Shown here: piece by piece, positions 40,901 through 49,487 of the stretch
Layout: every line of letters starts with the position of its first letter
How positions within the stretch are numbered: the stretch's first letter is position 1
Source of the DNA: Hygrocybe punicea
Taxonomy: Eukaryota; Basidiomycota; Agaricomycetes; Agaricales; Hygrophoraceae
DNA: 64,000 nt
Direction: 5' to 3'
NCBI GenBank assembly: GCA_963556145.1
Contig: OY744464.1
Location: 2,542,001-2,606,000 of the forward strand
The notes under the pieces: generated by a model
Told to the model about the DNA's origin: nothing
Seen by the model: only the letters and a program-made list of their open reading frames with translations
The model's database searches: none
Translations under genes and position numbers: made by a program

Positions 40901-42378
40901 GGATCAGGAGTAGACTGAGACTTGATCACCATCCCTGTGACGAGCTTGTTCTTGCGCATGAGTTCCACATCAGCAAAATTGAGATGGGAACAACGACGAT
41001 GCCAGAGAGTGAGATCCAGCGGACAAGTGCTAACTGCATGAGCAGACTGAGACTGGGGCACAATGACTTTGCCGTCCAAGTACCCGACGTTGTGAATGTC
41101 AACAGTGGCAGTAAAACGAAGTTGGTTCTGCTGATGGAACAGAACCCTGTCATCCTCAATGGCTATTTTGAAGCCTTTCTGACGTGTAAGGTGAAACAGA
41201 GAGAGTAGATTACTGCCAAGATCAGGTACATGAAGGACGTCATGGAATACAACAGGATACAGGGGTATACTCCTAGCGACTGGTTGAAACTCAACAGATC
41301 CCATCCCAGCCGAGTAGATGATTGAATCATTGGCAAGGCAAATTGGGACAATGTGAGGGGAATAGGAGATAAACCAGTGTCGGTGGGGTGTCATATGTGA
41401 TGTGGCACCTGTATCCGGGTTCCAGTCAGTGCATGCTCGAGATTGCAGCCAATTGCTGCGGTGAGAAGGAGGAAGATAACTTGCATTGCCCGCAAACTCA
41501 ACAACAGCAATATTGCTGGCTTGCACAGGAGCGCTCTCAGGAATGTCTTGGGAGGCCTCCTTTGCATTTTGTCTGCGCTTCCAAGCCCGTTGGTTTCCCT
41601 GACCCTGCTTGTTGCCACCCTGCTTTTTGGCCTCAGCTGAGGCTTTCTGCTTCAATGAGCAGTCCCTCTCAACATGGCCCTCTTTTCCACAAAAATAGCA
41701 GGTGACTTTTGAAGCGAATGAAGCAAGGTGGGATGAAGAACCAAGGGTGCGCGCAAGACGTTGGCTTTCTTCGTTTTGGAATGCGGATTTGAGTTTGTCG
41801 AGGTCAAGAGTGTCGAGGAGGAGTAGCGATGAGGCAAAGTTATCGAATTCGGAGGGGAGAGCGAGGATGAGACTCATGGAAAGGAGTTCTTTGTCGAGGT
41901 CGTCAAGGGTGAATCCAGGTGGACGCAGGGCTTGAATGTCCTGCATGGCCTTGTCAGCACGAGCCATGAGCTCAGTGAGCGTCTCGTTGTCGTCCTTGCG
42001 AGTGCTGAACAGGATTTTGTAGGCGTTGAAACGAGCGCCTGGCCGTTTTTGGAGGTGGACTGCCTCCAAGGCCTTCCACATCGCAACAGGATTCCCCTTT
42101 GAGGCTTTTACGTGCACTTTCTGGTTGTCCTCCAGTGCGAGCCAAATCTCCCCACTAGCCTTTGCAGCTTTCCTCTTCCACTCAGCAAGCTCTTTCTTCT
42201 CAGCAGCGGTAGGATGCACAGCATCAGCTGGCATGGGCTGGGGCGTAGACCCATCAACGTATTCCCAAAGCTCCTTGGTGGCTAAATAAGCCTCCATGTT
42301 GTCAGACCACTGACCCCAATTGGAGCTGGAGAGAGCGGGGAATGTACGTTTAGTGTCAGAAGACATGATGGTGCTCAA
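37930..42378 (-). CDS. Copia 1 Gag-Pol polyprotein, 1,482 aa, intact
   Basis: One uninterrupted frame carries every Ty1/copia domain. Gag spans about residues 1-225 (UBN2-like), with a CCHC knuckle C227-x2-C230-x4-H235-x4-C240. The aspartic protease site is DTGATSHM from D322. The integrase zinc-binding site is H460, H465, C495 and C498, and its core triad is D525, D588 and E624 (35 residues between the last two). A Pro/Ala/Asp-rich linker (about 760-910) precedes reverse transcriptase, whose catalytic FIDDM has D1160 and D1161. RNase H starts at TDADHGG (about 1,331) and includes the STTEAEY motif. The domain order protease-integrase-RT-RNase H is diagnostic of Ty1/copia. ATG at 42,376-42,378 is chosen; a second in-frame ATG lies four codons downstream. 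No frameshift separates gag from pol. The element looks coding-competent, though its flanks show rearrangement. Confidence 0.97.
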   Translation of the reverse strand: MSTIMSSDTKRTFPALSSSNWGQWSDNMEAYLATKELWEYVDGSTPQPMPADAVHPTAAEKKELAEWKRKAAKASGEIWLALEDNQKVHVKASKGNPVAMWKALEAVHLQKRPGARFNAYKILFSTRKDDNETLTELMARADKAMQDIQALRPPGFTLDDLDKELLSMSLILALPSEFDNFASSLLLLDTLDLDKLKSAFQNEESQRLARTLGSSSHLASFASKVTCYFCGKEGHVERDCSLKQKASAEAKKQGGNKQGQGNQRAWKRRQNAKEASQDIPESAPVQASNIAVVEFAGNASYLPPSHRSNWLQSRACTDWNPDTGATSHMTPHRHWFISYSPHIVPICLANDSIIYSAGMGSVEFQPVARSIPLYPVVFHDVLHVPDLGSNLLSLFHLTRQKGFKIAIEDDRVLFHQQNQLRFTATVDIHNVGYLDGKVIVPQSQSAHAVSTCPLDLTLWHRRCSHLNFADVELMRKNKLVTGMVIKSQSTPDPICEPCIFGKQHRHDIPKTATRRTQILDLIHMDLKGPLPVQTAEGYRYWELFIDDKSRWKTVAFLKKKSDALASFKLFKADAENQTGRRIRSTRDDKGGEYIGHEYVDFCASEGIKCQHTEPNEPHQNGVAERANRDVAGGATALLVQAKLPPSFWKLAVAAFVHTSNRTPTSALDGETPYYVWKRKRPDISYFRVFGCLAYVLVRKEKRKALQPHSKKCIFVGYPEGVKAWKFWDPVEKRIIISSHAVFDERCFPGNSPTAINLVSEPPVVEAPPKHPGVVLHPEGDDDNGDEAPAPADENDPAPGVPLPAAPPVGPVCNPAPVLSPPKRANPPRSSRPQGSLNESALERKYFTQPVPPPQTPPPSSATPTPDPLLLPPVNPAPAPAPASASTPSTTSVHDSSSDDELDLLPRDESDDELEYADAVRAGLAFVTEGQHHAYLTWDQAVEYAFNTSEWACKTVNHDGEPNSYAEAMSRPEEERKLWHKAALDEIQALIENGTFDLVQLPPGRKAIGSRWVFKVKKNADGSIECHKGRLVAQGYSQRPGFDFTETFAPTPKWAALRAILALAALEDLHLESVDISSAFLNGTLEEEVYMRQPEGFVEKGNDWVWHLQKSLYGLKQAGRCWHKKLNAVLESMGFRRIVCEHSIWIYGKEDMRIIIPVFIDDMTIACKSKEKINQVIAELKLHFKLRELGPTSWLLGVEIIRDRSKHTLSLSQRQYILTLLERFGLSDCNSLSTPMDPGLKLSNDMSPTSSKDIEEMCAVPYLQAVGALMYLATATCPDIAYAVGVLARFNKNPGMTHWKAVKHLFRYLKGTLDLKLTYAPDPTSTQLFTTYTDADHGGNPDNGRSTSGYVVKMGTGAISWSSKLQGIVALSTTEAEYVASTSAGQEILWLRNLFTELGYTITTSSPFLIDNQSAISVAKNPEHHGRMKHLDLRFYWLRDEVEKGNINVMHVRTDDMPADILTKALGRPKVIARVEMLGLRNL

Positions 42379-43116
42379 TATACGACTCTAGTTAGATGTG
42401 GGGGGTGTGGTAGGAAGTGAAGCTGGAAACAGTCTCCTTAAAGCAGAGAGATTACCAGTCTGTTCTCAATCAGACGAAATCGGCTCAGGACAGCAGTAGT
42501 TGAAAATGGAGAGTCTTCAGAGCAAAATCTGAAGGGGAGGCAACTGAATACCCGCCAGTCCAATCTCCCTACGTGCTGTACCACAGTGAGAGGTGCAGAG
42601 GCAACTGGGGTAACACTCCAGAGGAGGCCCAGGGAAGTAGCACTTCACTATGACTTGGCCTTGTTCTAGTCCTTTCTCAACAGACCAATAACCACTCCCA
42701 ACAGGTAGAACTGTCAGAAAAGATGGATGCACACCCCACACACCTATTTGAGACGAAATCAAGCCTAACCCAAGCCCAAAAAGCGGCCTACAATGACCTC
42801 ACACAACCACAGTAGCCCAAAACCCAAATAGACTCAGAAACAGCAATAAACTGTTCTGAAGTTACTAACACTGGCAAAGTAGATCGACTCCGGACGACGA
42901 AGCGCTAAGACAAGGACGTTCTACTGTTGCTAGGGCAAAGTATATGTGCCGAAGCGAGTGCTGACAACGATTCGAGTCGGTCCAATGGGTAGTTGTCTAA
43001 AACAGGGGTCGATCTTGGGAACGGCGAGGTTTTAGCGTACGATAGTTGTTCCCAATCGATTCGGCGTAGTAACAAACGGTTTGGGCGAAGAGGGGGCGGT
43101 TATTCGTTAAGCTAGA
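42379..43116 (-). other. Copia 1 untranslated leader
   Basis: About 740 bp lie between the primer-binding site and the gag ATG. The same leader is at 51,168-51,905 in Copia 2. It contains an 81-codon open frame with no recognisable motif, which I do not call a gene. Confidence 0.75.
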
Positions 43117-43133
43117 GCGCAGGGCTCATAACC
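43117..43133 (-). promoter_or_regulatory. Primer-binding site for half tRNA-iMet (Copia 1)
   Basis: In element sense GGTTATGAGCCCTGCGC directly follows the 5' LTR. Its complement GCGCAGGGCTCATAACC matches the anticodon stem-loop of fungal initiator tRNA-Met (CAU anticodon inside GGGCTCATAACC). Drosophila copia and yeast Ty5 are known to prime from such an internally cleaved tRNA-iMet. Confidence 0.85.
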
Positions 43134-43360
43134 TATTAAAATAAACTGGTAGGAGGTCACTGTGAATACTAATATATTGTGTGATACAAAACTACACTAC
43201 TCACCTGGTAGGAGGTCACTGTGAATACTGAGGATACACAGTGAGCTCCCCACCAGGTTTGACCGCTTTGGGACAAATAGGTACAAACAATCAGCCACAA
43301 TCTTCGAAATCTACTAAGTCCATACTCTCTTGTGGTAGAGTGGCTCATCACAACCTAACA
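43134..43360 (-). repeat. 5' LTR of Copia 1 (227 bp)
   Basis: By eye it is identical to the 5' LTR of Copia 2 (50,924-51,150), and differs at four positions from its own 3' LTR. It interrupts the helicase fragment of Helitron B immediately after the codons for TIAQ. Confidence 0.93.
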
Positions 43361-44456
43361 TTGAGCAATTGTTACACTTTGATTACTGGTATCATTATTC
43401 ATGCGAATGCCTAGGAATGAGTGGTAAGTTGAGCCACCCAGTAATGCTGCTGATGTTCCAGTTGGACCCAGTATAACAAGACGATGTAATTCATGTCTTT
43501 GTTTAAATAAATGCTTGAGTGCTTTGATCACTTGACTTTTGCCAGTTCCACCCATACCTCCCAGATACATTTTTAGCTGATCTGAATTTTGACTTGCAGT
43601 GTGATTAGCAACAATTCTAAATGCTCTTTGTTGTTCAGTATTTAATTTGAAAAGAGTAACTGTGCCATCTATCAATTCCTGAACAGCTTGCATCTTTGCT
43701 TTAAAATCATGTTTTAAATATGATTGGTCAACAACTTTCACGTCATTTTCAGATGCATGAGTTTTTCTGGTTTGTTCAGCATCAGCAACACGTGCGTTTC
43801 TATCAGCAATGATTTCTTGTCTTTTATCCTGAACAGCTGTTTTCCATTTACCACCAGGCTGTATGATTTGAGGTGTGAGTGGAGCGGTATCAATTGTATT
43901 AATGCCATCAGGACTGATATCTAGCCAGCCCGTATTTCTGACACTATCTTCAGTGGCATTCATTTGTGCATTGATTAGTCTTCCTTTTGATCCAAGGGTC
44001 GAGTATTTATTTAATCTATAATCCTCATTATCAATTCCTTCATTATCACCAAAATCATCACCATGACCATTCTCATTGATATCATCCATGTTATCCATTT
44101 CTTCTGATGTCATCCAAGAATGAAATATACCAGCTGTAGCATCACCCTTTTTGACCTGAGCTGAATAATCATCTCGAGCATCATTGCATTCATATCTAAT
44201 ATTATTTGGCTTTGTCGTGATGTAAATTTATAGTCTGTGAATGCCTCATCCCACGACTCATTGTTATTCTTAAGATCTTGGCCTGTTCTCCAGGGCTTGA
44301 ATAAAGTAAGCATGGTGGCACAGTAATATTCTCTATCTCCTCGATCTCTTCTTGGAAGTGAACCTCCGACAAAGTTAGGCACAACTTTTTTATATGATGA
44401 ATGATATTCTATCCAGTATGTTTCATGTAATGGATGAGCTGACAAAAAATATTTAC
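43361..44456 (-). pseudogene. Helitron B helicase fragment, frameshifted and truncated by Copia 1
   Basis: The minus-strand reading is colinear with the larger helicase at 45,540-49,034: HPLHETYWIEYHSS, VPNFVGGSLPRRDRGDREYYC, a frameshift near 44,205 inside RYECNDARDD, then WKTAVQDKRQEI, VVDQSYLKHDF, Walker A GGMGGTGKS and LGPTGTSAALLGGSTYHSFL. It ends at TIAQ where the Copia LTR starts, so motifs II-VI are missing. Upstream it stops at about 44,456 beside a short dispersed repeat. The sequence is clearly diverged from Helitron A, so it is a second family member and not a duplicate made with it. Confidence 0.88.
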
Positions 44457-44704
44457 TTGTTTAGAGGGCCAGTGCTTCACATGGCATGAACGAGTTCTTC
44501 CTAAAGTTCCAATCTTTGCTCTGAATTGATTCACTGCTACCTCATAAATCATATTGAGCAAGACTAAGCCCGCCACACCCACCCATTATTATAGTGCAAA
44601 AGTTGTTGATGTAGATAGACTTGCTGAGCCCAACCACTTTTGATTTTATATATCTCATGCAAATTTAGAGAAAAATTTGGCCACCCACCCACCCACACAT
44701 GACT
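44457..44704. repeat. Intergenic stretch with one copy of a dispersed short repeat
   Basis: It begins (ACTTG)TTTAGAGGGCCAGTGC and continues with a near copy of CATGGCATGAACGAGTTCTT. The same opening is seen at 49,035 and 55,884, and in weaker form at 49,345. The rest, to the end of the peptidase ORF, is AT-rich with a CCACCCACCCACCCACA tract near 44,680. Confidence 0.6.
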
Positions 44705-45508
44705 TTAAGCATATATTGCCAGCACAAGATTCTTGTCTCTGCATTGTCTAACATCAGCATCTGATAATTTATCAAGCATACCGTCATATGAACAAGTATT
44801 TCCAGTAGTCATACCATCATGAAACCAAACCTTCCTGTCTACACTTATGATTCTACTGGTGAAATGATATTGGCCATGATAAACAATTCCTTTCAACCTC
44901 AATAACTTGATGCCTTTGTCAGTTTCAAACTCAAGTGTATGACTGGTCTCAATGTCCATGAGTGGATATTCCAAAACAAGCACAGGTGGCACTTCATTGT
45001 AGAATAAGATTTGTTGCATAGCCGATTGACACTTAGAACACCTTCGATGTGTTTGTTGGGACAATGTTTCAATCCAATTCATAGTAGACCCTTGAACTGA
45101 AGTTTCTCCATGTAAAACATAACCAAGTTGATTATCCACTGGTTTTTCAGCAAATTTACACCTTGTACATTGATGCTGAGAAGATGTGACTGCAGTGTCT
45201 ACGTGTAAAAACTCCATGGCTAGAGTTGTAACACTAATTCCAACAGGTCCCATTAGATATGTCTCAGGATGCTTATCATGCAAAATAGCCCTTAATTCAT
45301 TTCTGAGTTGCACAAATGTCATATTGCCTTTCAATATATCTGAGAAGCCATTAGATAAAGTAGCCAGATAATCATTCATATCATGAAATACTTCAGACCA
45401 TGCTATATGGTTTTCCTTCCAGAGATCAAACAATATAACCAGGATAGAATCATATGCACAACTGTAATTGTTTTCATCCCATGGCAAACCTGCTGGGGAA
45501 GCTGACAT
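44705..45508 (-). CDS. USP-like (C19-type) cysteine peptidase associated with Helitron A
   Basis: From the ATG at 45,508 the frame encodes about 267 residues. A candidate Cys box is WDENNYSCAYDSILVILF. Two CxxC pairs (QCTRCKF, RRCSKCQ) could bind zinc, as in the fingers of ubiquitin-specific proteases. The C-terminal GIVYHGQYHFTSRI...VWFHDGM supplies candidate catalytic His and Asp. The frame stays open upstream to 45,550, overlapping the helicase stop by about 11 bases in another frame, so it could also be reached by frameshifting or splicing. Peptidase domains are known passengers of Helitrons (OTU-type in several lineages). Here the Cys/His boxes look USP-like, but the Cys box is non-canonical and the family call is inferred. 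The ORF has no stop or frameshift. Confidence 0.65.
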   Translation of the reverse strand: MSASPAGLPWDENNYSCAYDSILVILFDLWKENHIAWSEVFHDMNDYLATLSNGFSDILKGNMTFVQLRNELRAILHDKHPETYLMGPVGISVTTLAMEFLHVDTAVTSSQHQCTRCKFAEKPVDNQLGYVLHGETSVQGSTMNWIETLSQQTHRRCSKCQSAMQQILFYNEVPPVLVLEYPLMDIETSHTLEFETDKGIKLLRLKGIVYHGQYHFTSRIISVDRKVWFHDGMTTGNTCSYDGMLDKLSDADVRQCRDKNLVLAIYA

Positions 45509-45539
45509 ATCTGTTCGTTGTCTCTTAGCTGCTGGCAGT

Positions 45540-48500
45540 TCACAAGTCAATCAAATGCTTCCTGGACAAAATTGGAACAGATCCTTTGGCAGGGATAAAA
45601 GGAGTAGAAATTGACATAGTTGCTTGCTTATTTTTGTTCTTCTCAATGATGTGCCATGGACTGACTTCCACAGGAGCAATCACCAGGGGATCACTTTCTG
45701 ACCACTTCAAAGCTGCATCAGTTTTAGATGGAACATATCCAGTGCCTTTCCATTGTTGAAACTTTTGAATCATTGATGACCGGACATCTTGTACAATATG
45801 TTCTGGCAATGTGCCTTCATATCTCATTCTAGTGATGTCATCAAGCAGTTCTTGTTCCCTAAATTCTTGTCTGAGATATCCAGAGCATCCTCTTGTGATC
45901 ATTCTATTGTCAAATCCTTGTATTATTACAGTGCCAGCTGCAGTAGCACTTCTTGACAATGATGAATAATATGCCATGTGTGAAAAGCAGCTGTTTAGAT
46001 GCACAACATTGTATGGTCTTGTCTTGCCTTGAGCGGCATGTGCAGTCATTGCAAAGTTTGGCAAAACCCAAACCTGTTGTCTTTCTATCCTTTCTTTTAA
46101 ATCACTTGGAAATACACACTGAACTGTCTTGGTGTTTTTCACCATCGGAACAACATTGTCTGGCAGAGAAGGAATCTGCACAAGCTTTGGTGGATTCAGA
46201 AGCTCAACAAACACTGTGTCCAGTACACGCTTTCCATGATCAGCTTTTGATGACTGCCAACCAACAACAAATCCTTCTTGTCCCTTGGTGATGCAAAGTT
46301 CAGTTGCATCATTGTTTCTAAGCATGAGTGGCATTCCAACACACAAGGATAATTTACCAGCAAAGTTTTCTGTTCCACCATGGTGCACCTTCCATATTTC
46401 TCTTTGAGTATCAAAGTCTATCTCACCAGATTCATGAAGTGCTTTTGATTTGCCTTTTGATTTATTTCTTATAGATGCATCCTTTTCCTTTCCCCATCTA
46501 TCAATAGAATAAAAGTTGATTAATTTCTGGTTTGTGTCTTTTGCAAATCTTTCACAGCCAAGCAAATTGATCTGATCCTTTTGAGAGTGAATGCCGCAGA
46601 TGATTGGGACATTTCTGAAATTCTTAGAGGCAACATTAGGTTGATCAGGTCTTTTCCCTGCAATCCGGCTTCTCAAAAATATAATGTCATTTGGAGTACA
46701 CTTTCCATATCGCATATTGACCAATGCAGTTCTGAACTTTGCATCTTGGGGAGTTTGAGTCTTTTGTCTCATGTTTTCCCTGAGAATAACAACTGTGGTT
46801 ACCTGATGCCAAAGCGCTTTGCCAACAGCGGTTTCCTGAGCATATGGTGTTAATCCAGAGTGTGCTTGTGTGCCAACTGTTCCACTATATAATGCTGATC
46901 CTCCAACAGGTGGCAATTGTGCAAAGTCTCCAGCAAATATCATGTTTATCCCACCAAATGGCAGGTCATGAATGTTTGTTGCTTTAGCAAGTTTAGCACT
47001 GATTTTATACAAGTCATGGCAAGATATCATTGAAACCTCATCAATGAATATGTAGTCAACTCCTTCTAATCTGGCCTTGAGCTGAGCAATGTTGGTGGCT
47101 TCATTTTTGCCAGACGAGTTTGGATTAATGCCTAAGAAGTAATGATATGTGGAACCATTCTGTAATGCAGCCGATGTTCCAGTTGGACCAAGGATAACAA
47201 ATTTGTAAGACTCATTTGCGGCTTTAAAAAAATCAACAACAGCTTTGATCACTTGTGATTTTCCAGTACCAGCCATGCCTCCAATATGCATTTTTAGTTG
47301 TTCACTACAAGATGAAGCATGTTTTGCAATAATTCTGAATGCCCTAGCTTGTTCTGTATTGAAGTGGAAATTGTGAACAGTAGTGTCAATTAACAGCTGT
47401 CTGTGTGCATTCTCTGCTTTGAAATTGTGCATAAAGTATGACTGGTCAACAACCATCACATTATTTTCATTGGGGTCTGAATATTGTTTGCCATGTTTAT
47501 GTGACTTTGAAGGAATATTCTGGTTACATTCTTCAAGAATTTGTTGTCTTTTGTCTTGAACTGCAGATTTCCATTGAGATGCTGACTTATGCACTTCCAC
47601 ATCAAGTGGATTTATGTTCACTGCTACATTGCCTTCTGGACAGGCATCCAACCAACCCACGTTTCTAACAACATTTTCTGTAGATTCCATTTGTGCTTTG
47701 ATCAATCTGCCATGACTTCCAAGGTCAGTGTATTTGTTTAGATGATATTCTCCATCTTGACCATCTTGACCATCTGCTGCATAATCTATGTCTTCACCAT
47801 TTTGACTGTAGTCATCATCCAGATGTGATATCATGTCTCCAGTCATAAACTGTGGGCATGTGCCATCTGGTAACATTTCACCCTTCTTGAGTTGTGCTGA
47901 AAAGTCATCTCTGGCATCATTGCATTCATATCTCAAATTAAAATGGTCCATTATTTGTATTTGTCTTTTGGTAAATTCGTGAGTGTCAAATGCTTCATCC
48001 CAAGATTGGTCCTCTAATTTCAAGTCATGACCGGATCTCCATGGTTTAAACAAGGTTAACATGGTTGTGCAATAATATTCTCTATCTCCTCTGTCACATC
48101 TGGGAAGTGAACCACCGATGAAATTTGGAACCAAATGATATTGTTCATGGAAGTCGATGCAATGTGTTTCATAAAGTGGATGATCTTGCAGGAACAATAC
48201 GTGTTCTACATTGTCAGAATGCATACTGTCTGTTTCATCTGTGTAATCATCATTGTCTTGATCAAATAATATGTTATCCTTATCAATATTGAGATCATCA
48301 GAATCAACATCGGTTTCAGAATGAGTAGTAGTTGGTGCTCCAAAAAAACAAGCATTAGCTGAATCTTGTAATGCTGGCTCTAAAAGTAATTCATCTTCAC
48401 TGTGAATTTCATCGTGAACTATTTTTGTTTGGATTTTCACTTTTTTGGCACATTGAATCCATTCATATAGAGTGATATCCTCAAACCTTTGTGGCCTGTA

Positions 48501-49034
48501 AATGTAATCATGCACCACTGATGTTCCAACAAATGTGTCTTGCTGATTTTGGAGTACTACTCTGTCTGGCTCACTTGACATTTCTGTATCACCATCTGTT
48601 TTCCAAGCATTTAACACTTCTCTGACATAATTTTTCCAATACACAGGAATAAACTTGTGGCTAGTGTAATGATCAGGATTGCCCAGCAAATATAGAGCTG
48701 ACATGGGTCCACCTATTTCCAGTTTGGCTGTTAATGTATTGATAATTTGTGTGATTAATTTTCTGGCTTTTTCTTTTCTCTGCATTGATCCACCAAGCAT
48801 CTCAGAATTTCTGTCAAATACACTTCTGATAGTATCAAATATGCTATAAGTTTTTAGTCCTGGTTTAGTTATATAGTCAGATATGTATGCTACAATCGCC
48901 TTGATTGCTGTGCCGGATAGAAGACTTGTGATATCAGTGTTGCAGCATAATAGAAATGTTACAAGTGGGGTTAAGGTGTTGATCCATGCTTCACCCTTTT
49001 TTACATTCAGAGCACTGGTCTTTGGGTCAACTTG
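45540..49034 (-). CDS. Helitron A, C-terminal Rep and Pif1-type helicase
   Basis: The ATG at 48,800 gives 1,086 residues, but the frame is open to 49,034 and the extra about 78 codons are plainly Helitron: KKGEAWINTLTPLVTFLL and the two-tyrosine motif YISDYITK (Y codons at 48,885-48,887 and 48,873-48,875). The ATG is therefore not the original start. The helicase follows with Walker A GGMAGTGKS (about 507-515 counted from that ATG), Walker B IFIDEVSM, motif III IFAGDFAQLPPV, ILRENMRQ, AMTAHAAQGKT and YYSSLSRSATAAG. No stop or frameshift is seen. At 49,034 it breaks at CAA GTT (Gln-Val), and the preceding Rep portion resumes on the same strand at 50,357 beyond a 1.3-kb insertion. The peptidase ORF follows with a slight overlap. 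Together these define the distal two thirds of a Helitron transposase. Confidence 0.9.
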   Translation of the reverse strand, partial: QVDPKTSALNVKKGEAWINTLTPLVTFLLCCNTDITSLLSGTAIKAIVAYISDYITKPGLKTYSIFDTIRSVFDRNSEMLGGSMQRKEKARKLITQIINTLTAKLEIGGPMSALYLLGNPDHYTSHKFIPVYWKNYVREVLNAWKTDGDTEMSSEPDRVVLQNQQDTFVGTSVVHDYIYRPQRFEDITLYEWIQCAKKVKIQTKIVHDEIHSEDELLLEPALQDSANACFFGAPTTTHSETDVDSDDLNIDKDNILFDQDNDDYTDETDSMHSDNVEHVLFLQDHPLYETHCIDFHEQYHLVPNFIGGSLPRCDRGDREYYCTTMLTLFKPWRSGHDLKLEDQSWDEAFDTHEFTKRQIQIMDHFNLRYECNDARDDFSAQLKKGEMLPDGTCPQFMTGDMISHLDDDYSQNGEDIDYAADGQDGQDGEYHLNKYTDLGSHGRLIKAQMESTENVVRNVGWLDACPEGNVAVNINPLDVEVHKSASQWKSAVQDKRQQILEECNQNIPSKSHKHGKQYSDPNENNVMVVDQSYFMHNFKAENAHRQLLIDTTVHNFHFNTEQARAFRIIAKHASSCSEQLKMHIGGMAGTGKSQVIKAVVDFFKAANESYKFVILGPTGTSAALQNGSTYHYFLGINPNSSGKNEATNIAQLKARLEGVDYIFIDEVSMISCHDLYKISAKLAKATNIHDLPFGGINMIFAGDFAQLPPVGGSALYSGTVGTQAHSGLTPYAQETAVGKALWHQVTTVVILRENMRQKTQTPQDAKFRTALVNMRYGKCTPNDIIFLRSRIAGKRPDQPNVASKNFRNVPIICGIHSQKDQINLLGCERFAKDTNQKLINFYSIDRWGKEKDASIRNKSKGKSKALHESGEIDFDTQREIWKVHHGGTENFAGKLSLCVGMPLMLRNNDATELCITKGQEGFVVGWQSSKADHGKRVLDTVFVELLNPPKLVQIPSLPDNVVPMVKNTKTVQCVFPSDLKERIERQQVWVLPNFAMTAHAAQGKTRPYNVVHLNSCFSHMAYYSSLSRSATAAGTVIIQGFDNRMITRGCSGYLRQEFREQELLDDITRMRYEGTLPEHIVQDVRSSMIQKFQQWKGTGYVPSKTDAALKWSESDPLVIAPVEVSPWHIIEKNKNKQATMSISTPFIPAKGSVPILSRKHLIDL

Positions 49035-49487
49035 TTTAGTGGGCTAGTGCTGCGCATGGCATGAACGAGTTCTTTTTTTCTCCTTCTCACTTTCATCATA
49101 GCGATCTCTCACCATAGCAACATAAAAAGTAGAACAAATCCAACTGCATAGCGTATCTCGACCTCCTCTCCCACTGTCATGTCTTCTTTGCTTCATCATT
49201 ATGCAGCCAAAAAAGGAAGCAACACGTCAACTATCAAATACAACTGCCTTTAAACAGTATGATAACAATTGACTTACATTTCCTCAACCCTACTTCTCCA
49301 TAACCTTGCTGCACAACAGATGATAACATGAAGACAGCTGTGCTTGAGTAGGCCAATGTTTCATATGGCATGAACAAAGTCTTGGTTCTGTTATTGAATT
49401 TTTATTTGTATGATTATTACGAATATCGATAAATGATTTTGCTTGAAATATATAATTAGCATATAATATATACAGCGATATCACATT

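Larger units (their letters stand above)
37682..43360 (-). mobile_element. Copia 1: complete Ty1/copia LTR retrotransposon (5,679 bp)
   Basis: Two 227-bp LTRs begin TGTTAGG and end TTTTAATA (element sense). They enclose a primer-binding site, a leader of about 740 bp, a single gag-pol frame and a polypurine tract. The outer flanks are GGAGT (37,677-37,681) and TTGAG (43,361-43,365). They are not a target duplication of each other and belong to two different Helitron sequences. The reverse complement of GGAGT flanks Copia 2 instead, indicating exchange between the two copies. Confidence 0.95.

Noticed and set aside
37931..42762. Numerous short frames antisense or out of frame to Copia 1 (and the same set in Copia 2)
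   Set aside because: They mirror the strongly coding gag-pol frame and lack motifs. The 81-codon leader frame is shared by both copies only because the leader is.
43117..43133. A tRNA gene at the tRNA-iMet match
   Set aside because: Only the anticodon arm is matched, in antisense, directly next to an LTR. No acceptor or T-arm sequence follows.
37677..43365. A normal target-site duplication around Copia 1
   Set aside because: The flanks are GGAGT and TTGAG and do not match. The partner of GGAGT is at Copia 2, which led to the inversion finding.
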